From: Viscum album
Lineage: Eukaryota; Streptophyta; Magnoliopsida; Santalales; Viscaceae
Assembly (NCBI GenBank): GCA_963277665.1
Contig: OY728157.1
Location: 367,178,067 to 367,242,066, forward strand
Length of the DNA stretch: 64,000 bases
Direction of reading: 5' to 3'
The notes beneath the pieces are model-generated. The model worked only from the letters and a program-made list of their open reading frames with translations, made no database searches and was not told the DNA's origin. The position numbers and the translations under genes were made by a program. Shown here in pieces: positions 10,115 to 23,200 of this stretch (the stretch's first letter is position 1; each line of letters opens with the position of its first letter).

Positions 10115-11245
10115 CTTTCTGTCATTTTCCAAACAAGGTACTTTGTTGCATTTTCAACAAAATTAAGGATAGAATGTTTTCATAGCTTATACGGTGGGGG
10201 TATATATTTTCCACCATTATAAAATCATTCAAGATTACCTTACAAGCTTATAAGAATATTTTTAAAATAAATGGTTTCTTTTATAATTATGCAACTCTTA
10301 AATGATTTCAAAATAGAACAAGATATTTTTCTCAAATAGTTTTAATTTTATCTATCTCAACATCCATTGATAAATTGAACACTTATTTGAGGATGATTTT
10401 GTATTATACAAATCTTTCATATTGTATTTATGGCATTGTGATATGTTTGACTATGGAGGTTTTATTTTTATACCATTCATGGTTTATGGTTTATGTATTG
10501 ACATTTTATATGCAAGTTTAATAAAACGTTTTTTGTTGTGTTTCAACCCTTTTATATGACGAACTTATTGGACTTAGTTAGTGTTAGGTAGAGCCTACTA
10601 TAGCTTCTCAATTCATCGGTAGGTCTCATGAAACAATTAGACATGTAACTGGCCATGGCCTTTCCCAATATGATATATGGTTTTGGCCGAGGCCTTAATC
10701 GTTTTTAGCCATCTTGGTTGAGGCTTTGACAAAATGTTATTGAATGTCCCACATTATACATTCACTCATTATGAAAATACTATATATGGTTCATGTGCTT
10801 ATTAGACTAGAAGAATACCCATGACTATGTTTTAATATGGAATTATTTACACAGATTATATTCCATCCATAATGTGTTCATGTTTATTATTTGTAAAGGC
10901 ATGTTTTTTTAATCATTCACCATGCCTAATATTTATGTTATCTTCCGATGTATTTCTTACTTTTACTGAGTGTTTGAGATAACCCCTTTCATATGTTTTA
11001 TTTTCTTTGGATCCCAAGAAGTGTTTTATGATTGATATACAGGGTTTTGCTAAGGGAAAAATAGATTTCTCAAAGGATTATTTATTCCATGTTGTATGTT
11101 ATAATGTGTAAAGTAAAATTCTTTTATGTAATATTTTTTCCAAGAATGCTAAACTAATCAGTCTTTCTGGACTTTAATCCTTGTAATCATGAAAATGTTT
11201 TAAAATTAGGTAATTACTATGTTATTATGGGGCTGGGGCATTAAT
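10115..11245 (+). repeat. E2 5' LTR, 3' portion only
   Basis: This fragment starts exactly where E1 ends and finishes GGCTGGGGCATTAAT, just before a primer-site-like stretch. It aligns with the last ~1.1 kb of the E2 3' LTR. The abrupt start marks the E1 insertion point. Confidence 0.8.
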
Positions 11246-11247
11246 GT

Positions 11248-11262
11248 TTCTATCAAAGGAAG
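11248..11262 (+). promoter_or_regulatory. E2 primer-binding site (degenerate)
   Basis: TTCTATCAAAGGAAG lies two bases after the LTR end, where E1 has TGGTATCAAAGGCC. The GG of the tRNA-complementary TGGTATC is changed, so it is recognised by position and by the flanking match. Confidence 0.6.
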
Positions 11263-12010
11263 TTTAGTAAAAACCATAGAAACTAGATTTAGATAAACAC
11301 TATGGAGGAAACATTACCCTAAGATAGACATTGAGGTTTAGTATAGAAAAACATCTTAGAATTTTGGTAATGAAGAGATTTTGTGTATTCTATAAGAAAT
11401 ACATCCATGTCTGGATATGAGTAGGTAAGTGTAGCTATAGAAAAAATGGTTGTAGGAGTGAAAACACTGACAAGGAGTTTTGGGCTTGAATCGGGGTATC
11501 CTGATACCCAAAAATGGGCCCTGCTGCACTCTTGGTAATGACACTCCAGTGGGATATGCTTAGTATAATTCACATTTTCTTTACAAGCCATTATGAGTGA
11601 TTTAAGAGTAATACTTCCTCAATTTTTATTATTATTATAGATTATATGCATAATTTTGTCAGTTTACATTAGGTATTTTACAAGTTTGGAATTATGGATT
11701 GTGATTCACAAACTAACCTAGTGTATGCCATTATTTAGAATTGGAACCTTGTAGAAGGAATGAGAACTCATATAATACGCAAGATCCAAAGAGTAAGAAG
11801 GGTCATATCTTTCATGGTATTAAGCCGACATATATAAGGGAAATATTCTCCCACATATTATCGTCATATGAAAAAAAATAATATTATGTGCTAATAAGAT
11901 AAGTAAAGAATTATCTGAGTCCTATGGATTTGAAAGGGAAGAAATAGAAGAAAAGGATGTTAGAGAGAAAGATTGTAATATTTAATAGGGGAAGGAAGGA
12001 TTTTCTCATA

Positions 12011-12060
12011 TGTGATTAATGTGGGAAGAATCACCTTGTTAAATGATTGTAGGGAATGTG
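12011..12060 (+). pseudogene. Possible gag zinc-knuckle relic (E2)
   Basis: Translation from 12011 gives C-D-stop-C-G-K-N-H-L-V-K, and after a one-base shift D-C-R. That fits the Cys-x2-Cys-x4-His-x4-Cys spacing of a nucleocapsid zinc knuckle, interrupted by a stop codon and a frameshift. The position, roughly 770 bp after the primer site in the element's sense strand, suits a gag remnant. The evidence is one short motif, so this is tentative. Confidence 0.35.
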
Positions 12061-12894
12061 AGTTTGTTATAATTATGGAGAAAAAAGACACAATGTATGT
12101 GATTGAAATGGTACGAAAAAGGTTTCATATGTACAACGATTCATCTTCTAGGAGTTGGGACACTACCCAAAACATTGTCCCAATCATCATAGTATATCTC
12201 AAATGATTTTGTTGTATAATAATCATGTTATGATATTACCACATATGAAGAGTAAGGACTAGGGTTCTTATGTTGATATTAAAGAATTATGTAATTTGAG
12301 TGTTGTATCAATGATGTACTAGTTATAATAATTATGGAGTATATAAGGATTGTACAACAGAAATATTTCATTAAATATTTGAGATTGTGTTGTACCATGA
12401 AATGTGACTCAATAGCATGGTAAACGTTTTGTAGAACACATGGTTGAAGTAAGGATACAATTTAATATAGTCTCGATACTGTGGTATTTATTTTGGAATA
12501 AGAGATGATTGATTTGGATAAATTATCTTGGATATTATTGACTACCTTGAAACTAATTAATAATTTTTTTATTCCATCATTGATGGTGATTACAACATTT
12601 ATGGATTTAAGGAGTATATCTAGTATTCTATGATTCAAATACGGAATAAATAAATTCATTCCAATTCAAATTTGTTTTTCTAGAAATTCATTTTATTACC
12701 ACATTTTAATAGAATACACGATGAAGGTATTCACATGTATATTATGTGACCTTCGTTATAAATTTTGGTCTATGAGTTCGGACTGAAGTATTGTGGATAT
12801 GTCTAAATGATGGAATATATTATGTTTGACATTGGATACTATTGATATGGTTAAATCATTTCTTAATATTATTTTTGGATTGTCATAAATTGGA

Positions 12895-13000
12895 TAACCC
12901 AGAGGTCGGGCGACAACCCATCGCGTCCGACAAGGCCGTGAGACTTGAACCCACAACCAAAGGGCGACAAGGGTAATCACCTACCACTAGCTTATGAGAT
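12895..13000 (-). other. tRNA-like module, antisense to E2 (copy B, diverged)
   Basis: On the minus strand, TAAGCTAGTGG (12994-12984) matches the A-box position and GGTTCAAGTCTC (12951-12940) the B box. The intervening CTTTGGTTGTGGG is shared with copy C, and the tail (TCGGACGCGATGGGTTGTC) is alignable to copies A and C. Two extra bases sit in the anticodon region, and no T5 run follows. It lies in the same orientation and the same compartment (between primer site and purine tract) as the copies in E1 and E7, despite high divergence. Confidence 0.6.
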
Positions 13001-13591
13001 TTCCTAGTTTGTATAATGTATTTTTTTTAATAGTCTGACAAATTAATTATAAATTCAATATTTTTGGAACCCTATACAATTATGATAAATATAATATTTT
13101 TTATTTCTATTACCTTTGGGAGTGAATGTTGATTTTGTGGTAGGAATTAGTTGAAGTATGAAACTCTACATGTCAAGTATATTTTTTTCCTCATATTATA
13201 TGAATTAATTAATTCTTAAACATTAATGAAGGGATATTAAAACAAAAATGTGTTATCCTAATACCTTATTTTTGTTGAATATTGGATATTTTAAATTATC
13301 AGATATTGATGTCTTTGAGGCCATCAATTAAAAACTTGATTGTGATTTATTACCCCAATAACTCCCTATAAATATTTAGTTTTTCCCTCAAATTATGTTT
13401 CTATAATTTCCACCAATGTTCTCCTAATATATATAATAATTTTGTGGTAAATTTTTCATTTCTCTTTCCCTCTTATTAAGAATAAATTTCATTAATTCAA
13501 TTTCTGATGTTGTGTTTTCACAATGGTATTTTTATATTTTAACCTTTAATTTTAAAATAAAAACTTCAAATCGTGAGAACTCAATTTATTT

Positions 13592-13604
13592 AAGGAGGAG
13601 AGAA
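13592..13604 (+). promoter_or_regulatory. E2 polypurine tract
   Basis: AAGGAGGAGAGAA precedes the 3' LTR start TGTAACACCCC. It differs from the AAAAGGGGGG tract of E1, E5 and E7. Confidence 0.7.
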
Positions 13605-16600
13605 TGTAACACCCCAATATTTCATCGTATGTTATCTCTTCAATGAAATTAAATAACTTGCGTTACACGCAACACCGATTTCGGGCGAACCACGACATAC
13701 CAAACTAGCTGTTCAAAAAGCGGATATAAACAGTAATAATTAAATTTTGAATTTTATATACTCCATATAATTTCAGAATCCATATTATGTGTTTTTTAGA
13801 CATTATATACTAAGAAATTCATTTTTTTCACATAAAATATGTATTTTTCTAAAAATGCGTTTTTACCACCTTTTAATGGTGAACCTTTTTCAAAAAACCA
13901 ATATTTGACACTTTAATATATTTAATTTAATGAAGTTAAATTATTATTTTGAAGCGGGACCTAAAAATTTAGATTGGTTAAATTTTAGGTTCATTTCCGA
14001 TAAATTTTATATTTTGATGAATAGTAGAAAATACTAAATTTTTATTAAAAAAAACTTTTTCAATCAAAATAATATATAGTTTTAGATTATATATTTGAGT
14101 GGTTTTAAATAATAATTATAGTATATTTTTTAATTTAATGTAATTTTGGTCATTTTATATAATTTTACATTTAAACTGTACATAAACAATTCTTAGTCTT
14201 CTGATAGTTATTATTTCTTAAAAAAAACTTTTTGTTTTGATAACATGAATTAATTTTAAATTAATTTCTGCCACTTATGTGTACTGAATTTTGAAAAAAG
14301 GATTCCATATTTTGAATTAGGTGGTTTGTATTGTGTAAACATGTAACTTTTATTTTTAGACATTATGAATATTTACTTCTGTAAATATTTTATTTACCAT
14401 TCTTAAAGTGTAAATATGGTAATAAGGGTAATCAAATATTATAATAATAATATTAAATTACCCTAACATGTGTCCTATTATTATATTTTGATACATGTCC
14501 GACTATGGGCAAACTTGGGTCAATTTGGTGACCACATGGAGCCACATTAGAGTTATAATGGCACGTTATATTAATTAATTTAAAGTAAAAACAAAAAATG
14601 ACATAAACATACATCTTTTAGTAAAAAAAATTTACATGAGGTTATATAAGTTATCGCTTCTACTATAAATATTCATTGGAAATCTAAAAATATATAATAC
14701 ATTATGGTAAAAAAATTTATAATTTTTATACATCGAATAATTAAAATTATTTATGACACAATAATGATGTAGTGTTTGTCTCGTTAATGATGAATTTAAA
14801 TATATGAAATTCTAAAAATTAGAACAATAACCAAAACCTTTCCGATTATTATTGGATGATTTTATTTCGAACATGATTCATCTTATATTCCACTTTAAAG
14901 AGTTTTGAACCTTTAGAAACCAAAAATTATTATATAATAAAACAATATTTTCAAACATTCCTAAAGAGCCCCTCATTCACCTTATAAAAATCCCTCAACT
15001 CTAACCCATTTCTCAATCATCTAAATACACTTTTCTCATCAAAAATCTACCCAATTAAGCTACCTACATGCCTATATTACACTTAGAAGCCTTTCCTTAG
15101 GCAGAAGTCACTTCTAGGATGCCTTTTGATTCCATCCATAGGGAGTTACCTGATTTAAAGGTAACATCTCCTCTTAAGTTCTTCTCTTTATTTTACTTAT
15201 CCTACCCCTAAAACCTCTTTATTACTTTATTTTATAACAAAAATAGTATCCTAAATATACTAGTTTGTTTTTAATATATGTATTTTTACTACACTAACAC
15301 ACACCTCTATCAAATGGATATAGAACATAATGTTTCTGTGGAGGACAAACCACTACCTCACGAAATGATGACTGTCCAACTTCTACTACCAGCTTTTATA
15401 GTGTCCATTATGATGTAACTATAATTATATATGATATTTATATTATTTATAATATCTATTATCCTATGTAATTATCTTTTATATAATACCTTTATTCTTT
15501 TCATTTTGAATATATATGATAATTTAATTTGAGGAAGTGCGGACTACTGCCTCTTCAAAGTGATATAACTCATTTATACCATACATGGAACGTATAAAGG
15601 ATAGAGTTAATGAAATTATGTAATAAATATAATATATTTTATTATAATTCAATAATAATATACATATTTATCATTTGGTTTTATTTCATTTAAAAAAATG
15701 AAATGGAAGTTGCGTTTATGCATACGTATGGATTTCCGTCTCCAAGAATGCGTTGAGATTCATACCACATCGTAACTATTCAATAATAATTTTCATTTCA
15801 TTATTAAAAATAATATTTAAGAACATAATATCATTATGTATATGAATCAATTACATCTTATCCATAAAAAACATAACTTATGTAAAAAAACATATAAATG
15901 AAAATGAATCAGTTAACACCAGAAACAATGGTACTACTAAAATATTTTTAACAAAGAAATATTAGAAAATCATATATGATATAATATTTATGTATTTAGT
16001 TATATTATAATTTAATATCAATTATTTAACTATTATACAAGAGGATAATTTACCCTCAACCAAGGAAAAGTACAAGGAAAGGGTTTAATTCACAATCTCT
16101 TAATTATCCGAGGTTGTTTTTACATAAGTATCTACTGGGAACTCTTGATCATCCATATCCATTTTTTCATAAAAATTTATTTCAAAACATTTTTACTATT
16201 TACTAGACTATGGGTTAAAGTCATTTATTACCTTATATGACCATATATATTTTGAAATGAATCATTCCATATTTTTCCAAACAAGGTACTTTATGACATT
16301 TTTGACAAAATTAAGGTAAGATATTTTTTATCTTATATGGCGGGTGTGACTATTTTCCAACGTTATGACATCATCGAAGCTTCCCTTACAATTTTATAAG
16401 AATAATTTCAAAATAAATGATTTATTTTAAAATTATGTTACTCTTAAATGATTTCAAAATAGAAAGAGATATTTCTCTCAAATATTTAGGATTTCATATA
16501 TATCAACATCCATTGATAAAGTTAACAGTTGTTTGAAGTTGATTAATTATGATAAAAATATTCCATATTTTATTTCAGGGATTTTGAAATGTTTGACTAT

Positions 16601-17389
16601 GGATGTGTAATTTGTATTCCATTCATGGTGTATGGTTAATGTATTGGAATTTCATATGCTTTGTTTAATACGAATGTTTATGTTATGTATCAACATTTTT
16701 ATATGAAGAATGTATTAGACTTAGTAAGTGATGAGAAGAGCCCATTATAGATCCTAAATGCATTAGTATGTCTCTTAAGACAATTAGGAATGGAATTTTC
16801 TGAGGCCTTTTCCAATTTGATATATGGTTTTGGATGAGACCTTAATCATTTTTAGACATCTTCGATGAGGCCTTGATAAAATGTTTCAGAATATCCCGCA
16901 TTATACATTCCCTAATTATGAAAATAATATTTATGGTTCATGTGGTTATTAGACTAGTAGAACATGCATGACTATGTTTTATTATGGAATTATTTACTCA
17001 GATCATATTCATACCGTAAAGTGTTCATGTTTATTATTTTTAAAGGCATCTGTTTTCAATTTTTCACCGTGCCTAATATTTATGTTATCTTCCGATGTAT
17101 TTCAGACTCTTATTGAGAATTTGAGCTCACCCCTTTATTATGTTTTTCCCAAGAATCCCAAGAAGTGTTTTATGATTTATATGAAGGGTTAAGGTAAGGG
17201 AATAATGGTGTTCTAAAAGGATTATTTATGTTATTTTGTATGTTATAATGTGTAATGTATCATTTATGTATGTAATCTCTTTTTCAAGAATAATAAACTA
17301 ATCGGTCCTTCAGGACTTGATTCTTTGTAAGTGTGACAAAGTATTAAAATAATCCACAAAATCTAGGGTTTTGGGGTTGGGGAATTACA
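13605..17389 (+). repeat. E2 3' LTR (complete, 3,785 bp)
   Basis: It starts TGTAACACCCC, with a TATA box at 14983-14990. It has a diverged GC-rich block near 15708-15770 (GCGTTTATGCATACGTATGG) and ends GGGGAATTACA at 17389. The following TTATA would be the target duplication, but its partner is outside the window. The ends TGTAAC and ATTACA form the usual short terminal inverted repeat, unlike the TA-ended LTRs of E1, E5 and E7. Confidence 0.78.
14983..14990 (+). promoter_or_regulatory. LTR TATA box (E2 3' LTR)
   Basis: TATAAAAA followed by TCCCTCAACTCTAACCC, aligned with TATAAAAGGCCCCC of the related LTRs. Confidence 0.55.
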
Positions 17390-17649
17390 TTATAGGACCT
17401 CTATGTTTTGTAAATGTGAAGGGTCTAGTATGTACATTCTTGGAAGAGATTGATGAAATGCATTATAGGCTTAAGAGAGGTTTATTAGAAGTGTGAAGAG
17501 ATAATATACGATCCATAATCAAACATGAAGAAAAAATGGTCAAATATATATAGATATTATAGTTTACTTATATAACAATCTAATTAATTTATTTTATAGA
17601 TCATTTCATAAATAAATTAACCCATCGACATCCAATTCCAAATAACAGT

Positions 17650-18440
17650 AACTATTCTGTGCATAAATTTTTTATAAACTATAATCATCCTGGATGTTCT
17701 CTCCTGTGGTTCTGACAATCTATGAAATTTTATCATTTCATTCATGTTGAAATATATTTGATTCTCTAACTTCATCCCACCATCTTAGAGTTCTACAATT
17801 ATTTCCATAGAGGGATTCATAAGGAGCAATTTGAAAGCCCGGTTGAAATCATTTTTGTGTGTGAAAAAACTCAACTAATGGAAGGTGTTGATCCCAACCA
17901 CCTATAAAATTCAAATAAACCAGATAAGAAATATTCTATATGGTTTAAGAGATCCTCTCAGATGGACCATGTATCAGAGGATGATGATAAATAATATAAC
18001 TCGACTCTATATCTAGATCTAGCCGAAGGAATTACTAGAACATTAAAGCAATACTGAAATAATAATTATATATAATAGAATGTGTTACTAAATGTAACCA
18101 TAGCAAATCATTAAATTGCATTTTAGAAATATGACCTTGATATAAATATTCCATTATATAATATAAAAGTGATATATTTTATAATTGATTGATAGTAACC
18201 CAAATAACAAAATGGCCTTTATAAATTTTTGGGGAGTTCAAATGGAAAACTCCATAGTGATGTTTTCCTTTTTCAATTATAGTATGAGTGATGTTTATAA
18301 CATCCCCTTATAATTTTTGCTCTTATCCTTAACTTTATGACATACCAGGAACCAAGATACATACTTTGCAATATATATCTTCATGTTTTCCCACCAAAAC
18401 ACTCCTTCAAATCTCTATATAAAATTGTCTTCTAGGATGA
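17650..18440 (-). pseudogene. Integrase relic (E3)
   Basis: The minus strand gives FEGVFWWENMK and LVCHKVKDKSKNYKGML (about 18300-18420), which fit the second half of the His2Cys2 zinc domain. ENITMEF (near 18250) fits the strand carrying the first catalytic acid, with Glu where Asp is usual. HHPLIHGPSERIS (near 17960-18000) carries the catalytic Glu region. GWDQHLPLVEF and IAPYESLYG (17780-17905) follow, then RWWDEV. Stops follow SERIS and HTQK. The order is right for a Ty3/gypsy integrase core. Confidence 0.8.
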
Positions 18441-18499
18441 ATATAAAATTATGAAATATGATCTCCATCCAATAGATCATTCTTCAAATCTATTATTTA

Positions 18500-19300
18500 T
18501 GGGAGACTACCAAGGTTCTAGAAAATTTTCATTCCATACCATTCAAGGTTTAAGCAAACAATATTTCTTACTTTCTAATATAGTTCCAGAAATGTTTTTT
18601 ACCATTTTCTTTCACATGGACACATGGTAGAACAATCATTTGAGAAAGGTAACATTTAATCCATTACATTATGATTTAAATATCTATCCATTAAAAATTT
18701 ATTAATATCATATCCTTTGTGATACTTATTATAGGTAAGCATACATTATCCTTCAGACTAAATTCATTAGACACCTTGTTCTCTTTCCTATGATTGTAAT
18801 GCATTGAGAAGTTGTAATATTAATTCTTCTCTAACCATATTCTATGGTTTAAACTTAACTCTTTCAAACGGAATAAATACATTAATCATTTAGGATCAGT
18901 ATATATATCAGTAATTTATCCTTAAATCTAATTCATACAATAAATAAATGAAAAAATTACTAGAGAAAACTAAAAATCAGTAGTTAGGTAATTTTTCTTG
19001 TGAATGTACAATTGTTAATAAGAAAATTCAAAAACCATGTAATTCTACATGAGAATGAATCAAAATACTTTTTCTCAATTTGTTACTATATATTAAATAC
19101 CGTTATCCAATTCAAGTAAATTATAGAAAATGTGAAATTACTAACCCTACCCTATTTTGGATTAAATTTTCATCACATTCATTTGTCCAAATGAACTTGG
19201 CCACCTTCTAGGTTTACATGTGGAGAGGATTAGAAACTCGTGATAAGTTCTCAACAAAGTGTAAATAATATCCATTATAAGAAAGTAATATGAGGATATC
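18500..19300 (-). pseudogene. RT connection and RNase H relic (E3)
   Basis: Near 19220-19260 the minus strand encodes a segment close to the RT C-terminal connection (YYLHFVENLSRVSNPL, partly in a shifted frame). Near 18980-19010 it reads QLYIHKKNYLTTDF, matching the RNase H stretch around the [16 protein letters not shown] landmark. The remainder is too eroded for residue-level statements. RNase H would have removed RNA from the RNA:DNA hybrid. Confidence 0.6.
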
Positions 19301-19479
19301 AATAAATGTGTATGGTATGGGTCATTTTTTCATAGTGTTGGTATTCTACGGATCCATATATATTTTCTCTCTCGAGATTATATGGCCAGAAAATGAAACC
19401 TTTTATAGAAAAAATTCACTCTTGTTAAATTTGTAATAAAAATTATCCTTCGTCATGTTCACTGAAACAATTCTGAAGT

Positions 19480-19930
19480 TATATTTATTATTTTCCCTTC
19501 TCTTTGAATATATTATAATATTATCTATAAATACTACTACTATATGATCAAGGTATTATCAAAAGATTCTATTGAATAAATCCATAATGATAACAAGGTT
19601 ATATGTAACACAAAATGGAATATCTATATATTTATAGTGTCTATTAATTGTATAAAATTATCCTATGTATATACTACTTATTTACCCTCAAATGATGATA
19701 TCCAAGATTATGTTCAATATTGGAAATGTATTATTTTCCACTCATTTGATCAAAAAAGTCATCGATACATGGAAGAGGGTACCTATTATTTATTTTGATC
19801 TTGATCAGTTTCGGATAATAAATGAAGAGGCACATAGATACTTATTTCTTATTAAAAACAAAAGGTTCGCCCCATGGTGGGACACATTTATAAACAAATA
19901 CCTTTTTATGAATCTCATTGAGTTTCATTT
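19480..19930 (-). pseudogene. Reverse transcriptase relic (E3)
   Basis: Minus-strand translation around 19870 reads WGEPFVFNKK. Around 19760-19800 it reads NRYPLPCIDDFFDQMSG, and near 19515-19560 HIVVVFIDNIIIYSK. These are the fingers, the PLP-hinge helix and the catalytic loop of a Ty3/gypsy RT in the correct order. In the catalytic loop the second Asp is Asn, and several stop codons interrupt the domain, so it cannot be active. This RT would have copied the genomic RNA in virus-like particles. Confidence 0.82.
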
Positions 19931-20250
19931 TCAATTTTGACTACTCAATATGGTTCATTTTTAATAGATTTTTTTTTAAATCAGTGTAGAATGGGCTGTG
20001 AGTTCTAATAAAAACACCAATTCATGATTTATTCGAATACTAGGAAAGTATTCTATAAAGACAAAAAATACCCTGTGTGATAAGAATATCTTTGATTTTT
20101 AGTTTCTACCCATCCATTTGAGATGAACACAAATTTAAATTAAAAAACAAGACCAATATAATTGATGTCATTTAAATTATAAGTTTATATTTATCTTGTC
20201 ACTAATAGATGATCATATGCTAGTTTAGCATATCCAATTTTACTTCCATT

Positions 20251-23200
20251 CATAGGTAATTGATGTGGGATTTATATAGAGAAATAAAATAAATGCTGAA
20301 TATAAAATCAAGTTCATCAAAAAAGAGAATCACAAGATATGCAGGAAGCAGTTTCCCAAAATCTTTAATTGGAGAAGAATCATAAAATTAAAATTATATC
20401 ATCGTGCCATTAGGGGTTTTCACTGATAATTTAAAATAAAATTATTTTGCATAGAATTTATCATTCTAAGATACTTTTGATTATATATGGAAATTAATAT
20501 AACAAATCATTAATTGAGAACTCCAATATATGAGATTACCTATTAAAAATTCAATTTTCTATTTCAATAATAAATTCATTACAAAACCCACTTTGGTTTG
20601 TGTGGCCATCACACACAAGTAAATAGAGTTATAAATTATCAAAAACCATTCATAGTATGTCTATATGTTGAAAGATTTGTTTCAAACTATGACACATTTG
20701 TTTTAACCTAGGCTATCCACAATAATTACCAAAACTTTATTTATTATCCTTCACATAGACATATCCCTAGGGTAGTCACTAGGGTTTAATCATCCGAGTT
20801 TAAAATGTTTATCTAAACCATAATATAATACAAACTATAAATACCCATATTTTTTACACAATGAAATAACATATTAATAGGTGAATATTCACCCCACAAC
20901 AAAAAATTCCTTTCCATAATTGTGTATGTCTATTTTATTTGGAAACATACACATATAATAATCTTGTTCGTAAGTTATCTATACTATCACCAACTATGTT
21001 CTTCATTGTTGGAACTGTTATTAGATTTATAACATTTAATACCTTTCTTTATTACCTCTGGAAAATAAAACATAAGAATGAGTGGTATCAAATAATCAAT
21101 AAGAATAAAAATTGGATATATTAGTGATCACTTAAACATAACATTAGAATAATGTTATAATAACAAGAGTGTAACATTTGAAAACTACACCATGCATAAC
21201 ATATGTCATTATATTGATTCATGGAATAAATATTAGTGGTTCACAAGTTATGAATCATAATGTAATCAATGAACATGATCCATAAGAGAACAATATAGGC
21301 ATAAGATATTTGTTTTTTTGAATACACATGAGAATGGATAATATATTTATTTGTAGTTAAATATTACTATATAAAATATAATAGTGGATTTGGTTTACTC
21401 CCAAAACAATTATAGAACTCAAATTTCACTTCCAATACTATCATAGTGGAAAGACTCCCTTAACTAGCAGGGTTCACATCCAATTCTGATCATGTTTGTT
21501 ATCATGAGTTACCCATATTAACCCAATGTATTTGAAGGATATATAAATATTGGACCCCATATAACTTACCAATAGTCATAAAAATATATTCCCAAAGATC
21601 ATAAAACATTCATTTCATCAAAATTCGTTAAAATGAAATGTAGTTTTTGAAATATTTATCATGGAATATATTTTGTAGAAGAAACGAGATTCATAATCAT
21701 TACATCAATGAAATATAACATATCTTATAAAAAAATGAGTTCCATAAACATATTTTAAGGATAATAATAAACAATATGAAGAAATAATAAGTTTAATATC
21801 AGTGGGTAAATTCCCATTAATGTTTAGGAAACATAAAAACATGTCATTTTAGTTGGAAAATTCTTGTAAAAGATAACATGGAACATTTCATGAGGAAAAT
21901 ATCATTTCCACTTTGAAATATATTTATTAAAATATAAAATTTTATCAAGTATTAAATAAAACATTTCCTTGAAAATAAATTTTGATAGATTTAATGTATC
22001 TTTAAATAATTGAGTTGTTATGATGGTGTAAATTTCTATTGATGTCATGTATGTTGAAACAAAGATTCTTTTCACATTATTAGTAAAAATCCAATAAAAA
22101 TCAATGTAAAAATATTTTAATATTACATTTAACAATTTTTTTAAAAATACTTAAACAAATATAAAAATGACTTTAAACATTCTTTGAGTAATTTAAAAAA
22201 AAGTCTTCAACTTTTTTTTGAAAGCAATGGTATAGAAGAAAAATGATTTTTGATCAAAGGGGGAAATGAAGTGAGCTTTCCTTCAAAAAATTCATCTGAA
22301 TTCAGGAGTACATAACGTGCTGAAAATGAAAGGAAAACACTTAATTTTTAATAATAACTATATCATTAAAAAAATTTGAGGTTATTGAGAGGTATATAAT
22401 GAAGCATTAACATCATTAGCCTAATTATAAACAATCCCAATAATCAATTATACTGTAATATAAACCCAATATGAATTTGGTAATTTTTTAATCCAAAGAC
22501 ACATAAAGGAGTGAACCTTATATGAAATAACAAAAACATTAATAATAATGATCATAACATAAATTCATGGGAAGGATATACACCATATAAAAGAAAAAAG
22601 TGGAGAATATGGCATGTGTCTCACAGAAATAAAAGTGAGACGAAAATCCATTTCCATAGGTCTCACATTCTTCATAAATGTTTTAAAATCATGAATAAAA
22701 AATAAATATTTATTATAAATATTTAATAGAACCATAATCATATATATCATACCATATATTATTTCTTTATTACCTTTTATCACCCATTTACTAATAATTC
22801 ATTATTTAAATCACTGCTTTGGGTGATAACTACTTCATTTTTCATGAATGTTTTCTTTAGTATTTTTGGTTATTGTAATTATATTATGGTTTAATCATCC
22901 CTATAACTTAAATAACTATATAAATATCATAAAAATTTATTAATTACATATTTTTAGTTATCCAGAAAAATTAGATATAGAAAAATTAATTATATAGTAC
23001 ATGGTGACAATATGAAATTTATATCGAAGAATACTTTTTTCATTTGTTGATGATTGGAAAGAAATAATTGAAAATATTAGTTCCCCATGAAAAATACTAA
23101 TTCTATCATATATATCATATATAATCATTAAATATATCATTACTACCATCCTTGTAAATCATAAATGAAAAAAAATCATAGTGCTTCCTGGAGGCGGTAA

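Larger units (their letters stand above)
11246..13604 (+). other. E2 internal region, eroded
   Basis: This 2.36 kb region has no long frame. It contains a possible gag zinc-knuckle relic near 12011-12060 and the antisense tRNA-like module at 12895-13000. A perfect 7 bp inverted repeat (GGGTATC and GATACCC) is at 11494-11509. I see no RT, RNase H or integrase motif. Open frames such as 11319-11591 on the minus strand and 12012-12206 are not conserved in E1 or E7. Confidence 0.6.
10115..17389 (+). mobile_element. E2: diverged relative of the same family, 5' LTR interrupted by E1
   Basis: Bases 10115-11245 match 16270-17389 over their length (both contain TTTTCCAAACAAGGTACTTT), with roughly one difference in five, so they are the 3' ends of two LTRs. 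A degenerate primer site follows 11245, and a purine tract precedes the complete 3' LTR at 13605. The remainder of the 5' LTR must lie left of E1, outside the window. The 3' LTR has the family start TGTAACACCCC, a TATA box and one GC-rich block, but ends ATTACA (canonical CA) and lacks the tandem array. The internal region is 2,359 bp with an eroded zinc-knuckle-like segment and an antisense tRNA-like module. Confidence 0.82.
17640..20250 (-). mobile_element. E3: eroded Ty3/gypsy pol on the minus strand
   Basis: Translating the minus strand in drifting frames gives, from right to left, a weak protease-end match, RT, the RT-RNase H connection, RNase H, the zinc-binding N terminus of integrase, and the integrase core. 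Their order and spacing are those of a Ty3/gypsy pol. Many stops and frameshifts break it, so it is long dead. The left edge of E2 (17389) lies just past the integrase C terminus, so E2 probably inserted into E3. I could not place its LTRs. Confidence 0.78.

Noticed and set aside
11319..11591. 90-codon minus-strand frame in E2
   Set aside because: It overlaps another frame in a different phase, has no domain and is antisense to an eroded internal region.
19665..19940. 91-codon plus-strand frame
   Set aside because: It is antisense to the E3 RT relic, whose motifs on the minus strand are convincing.
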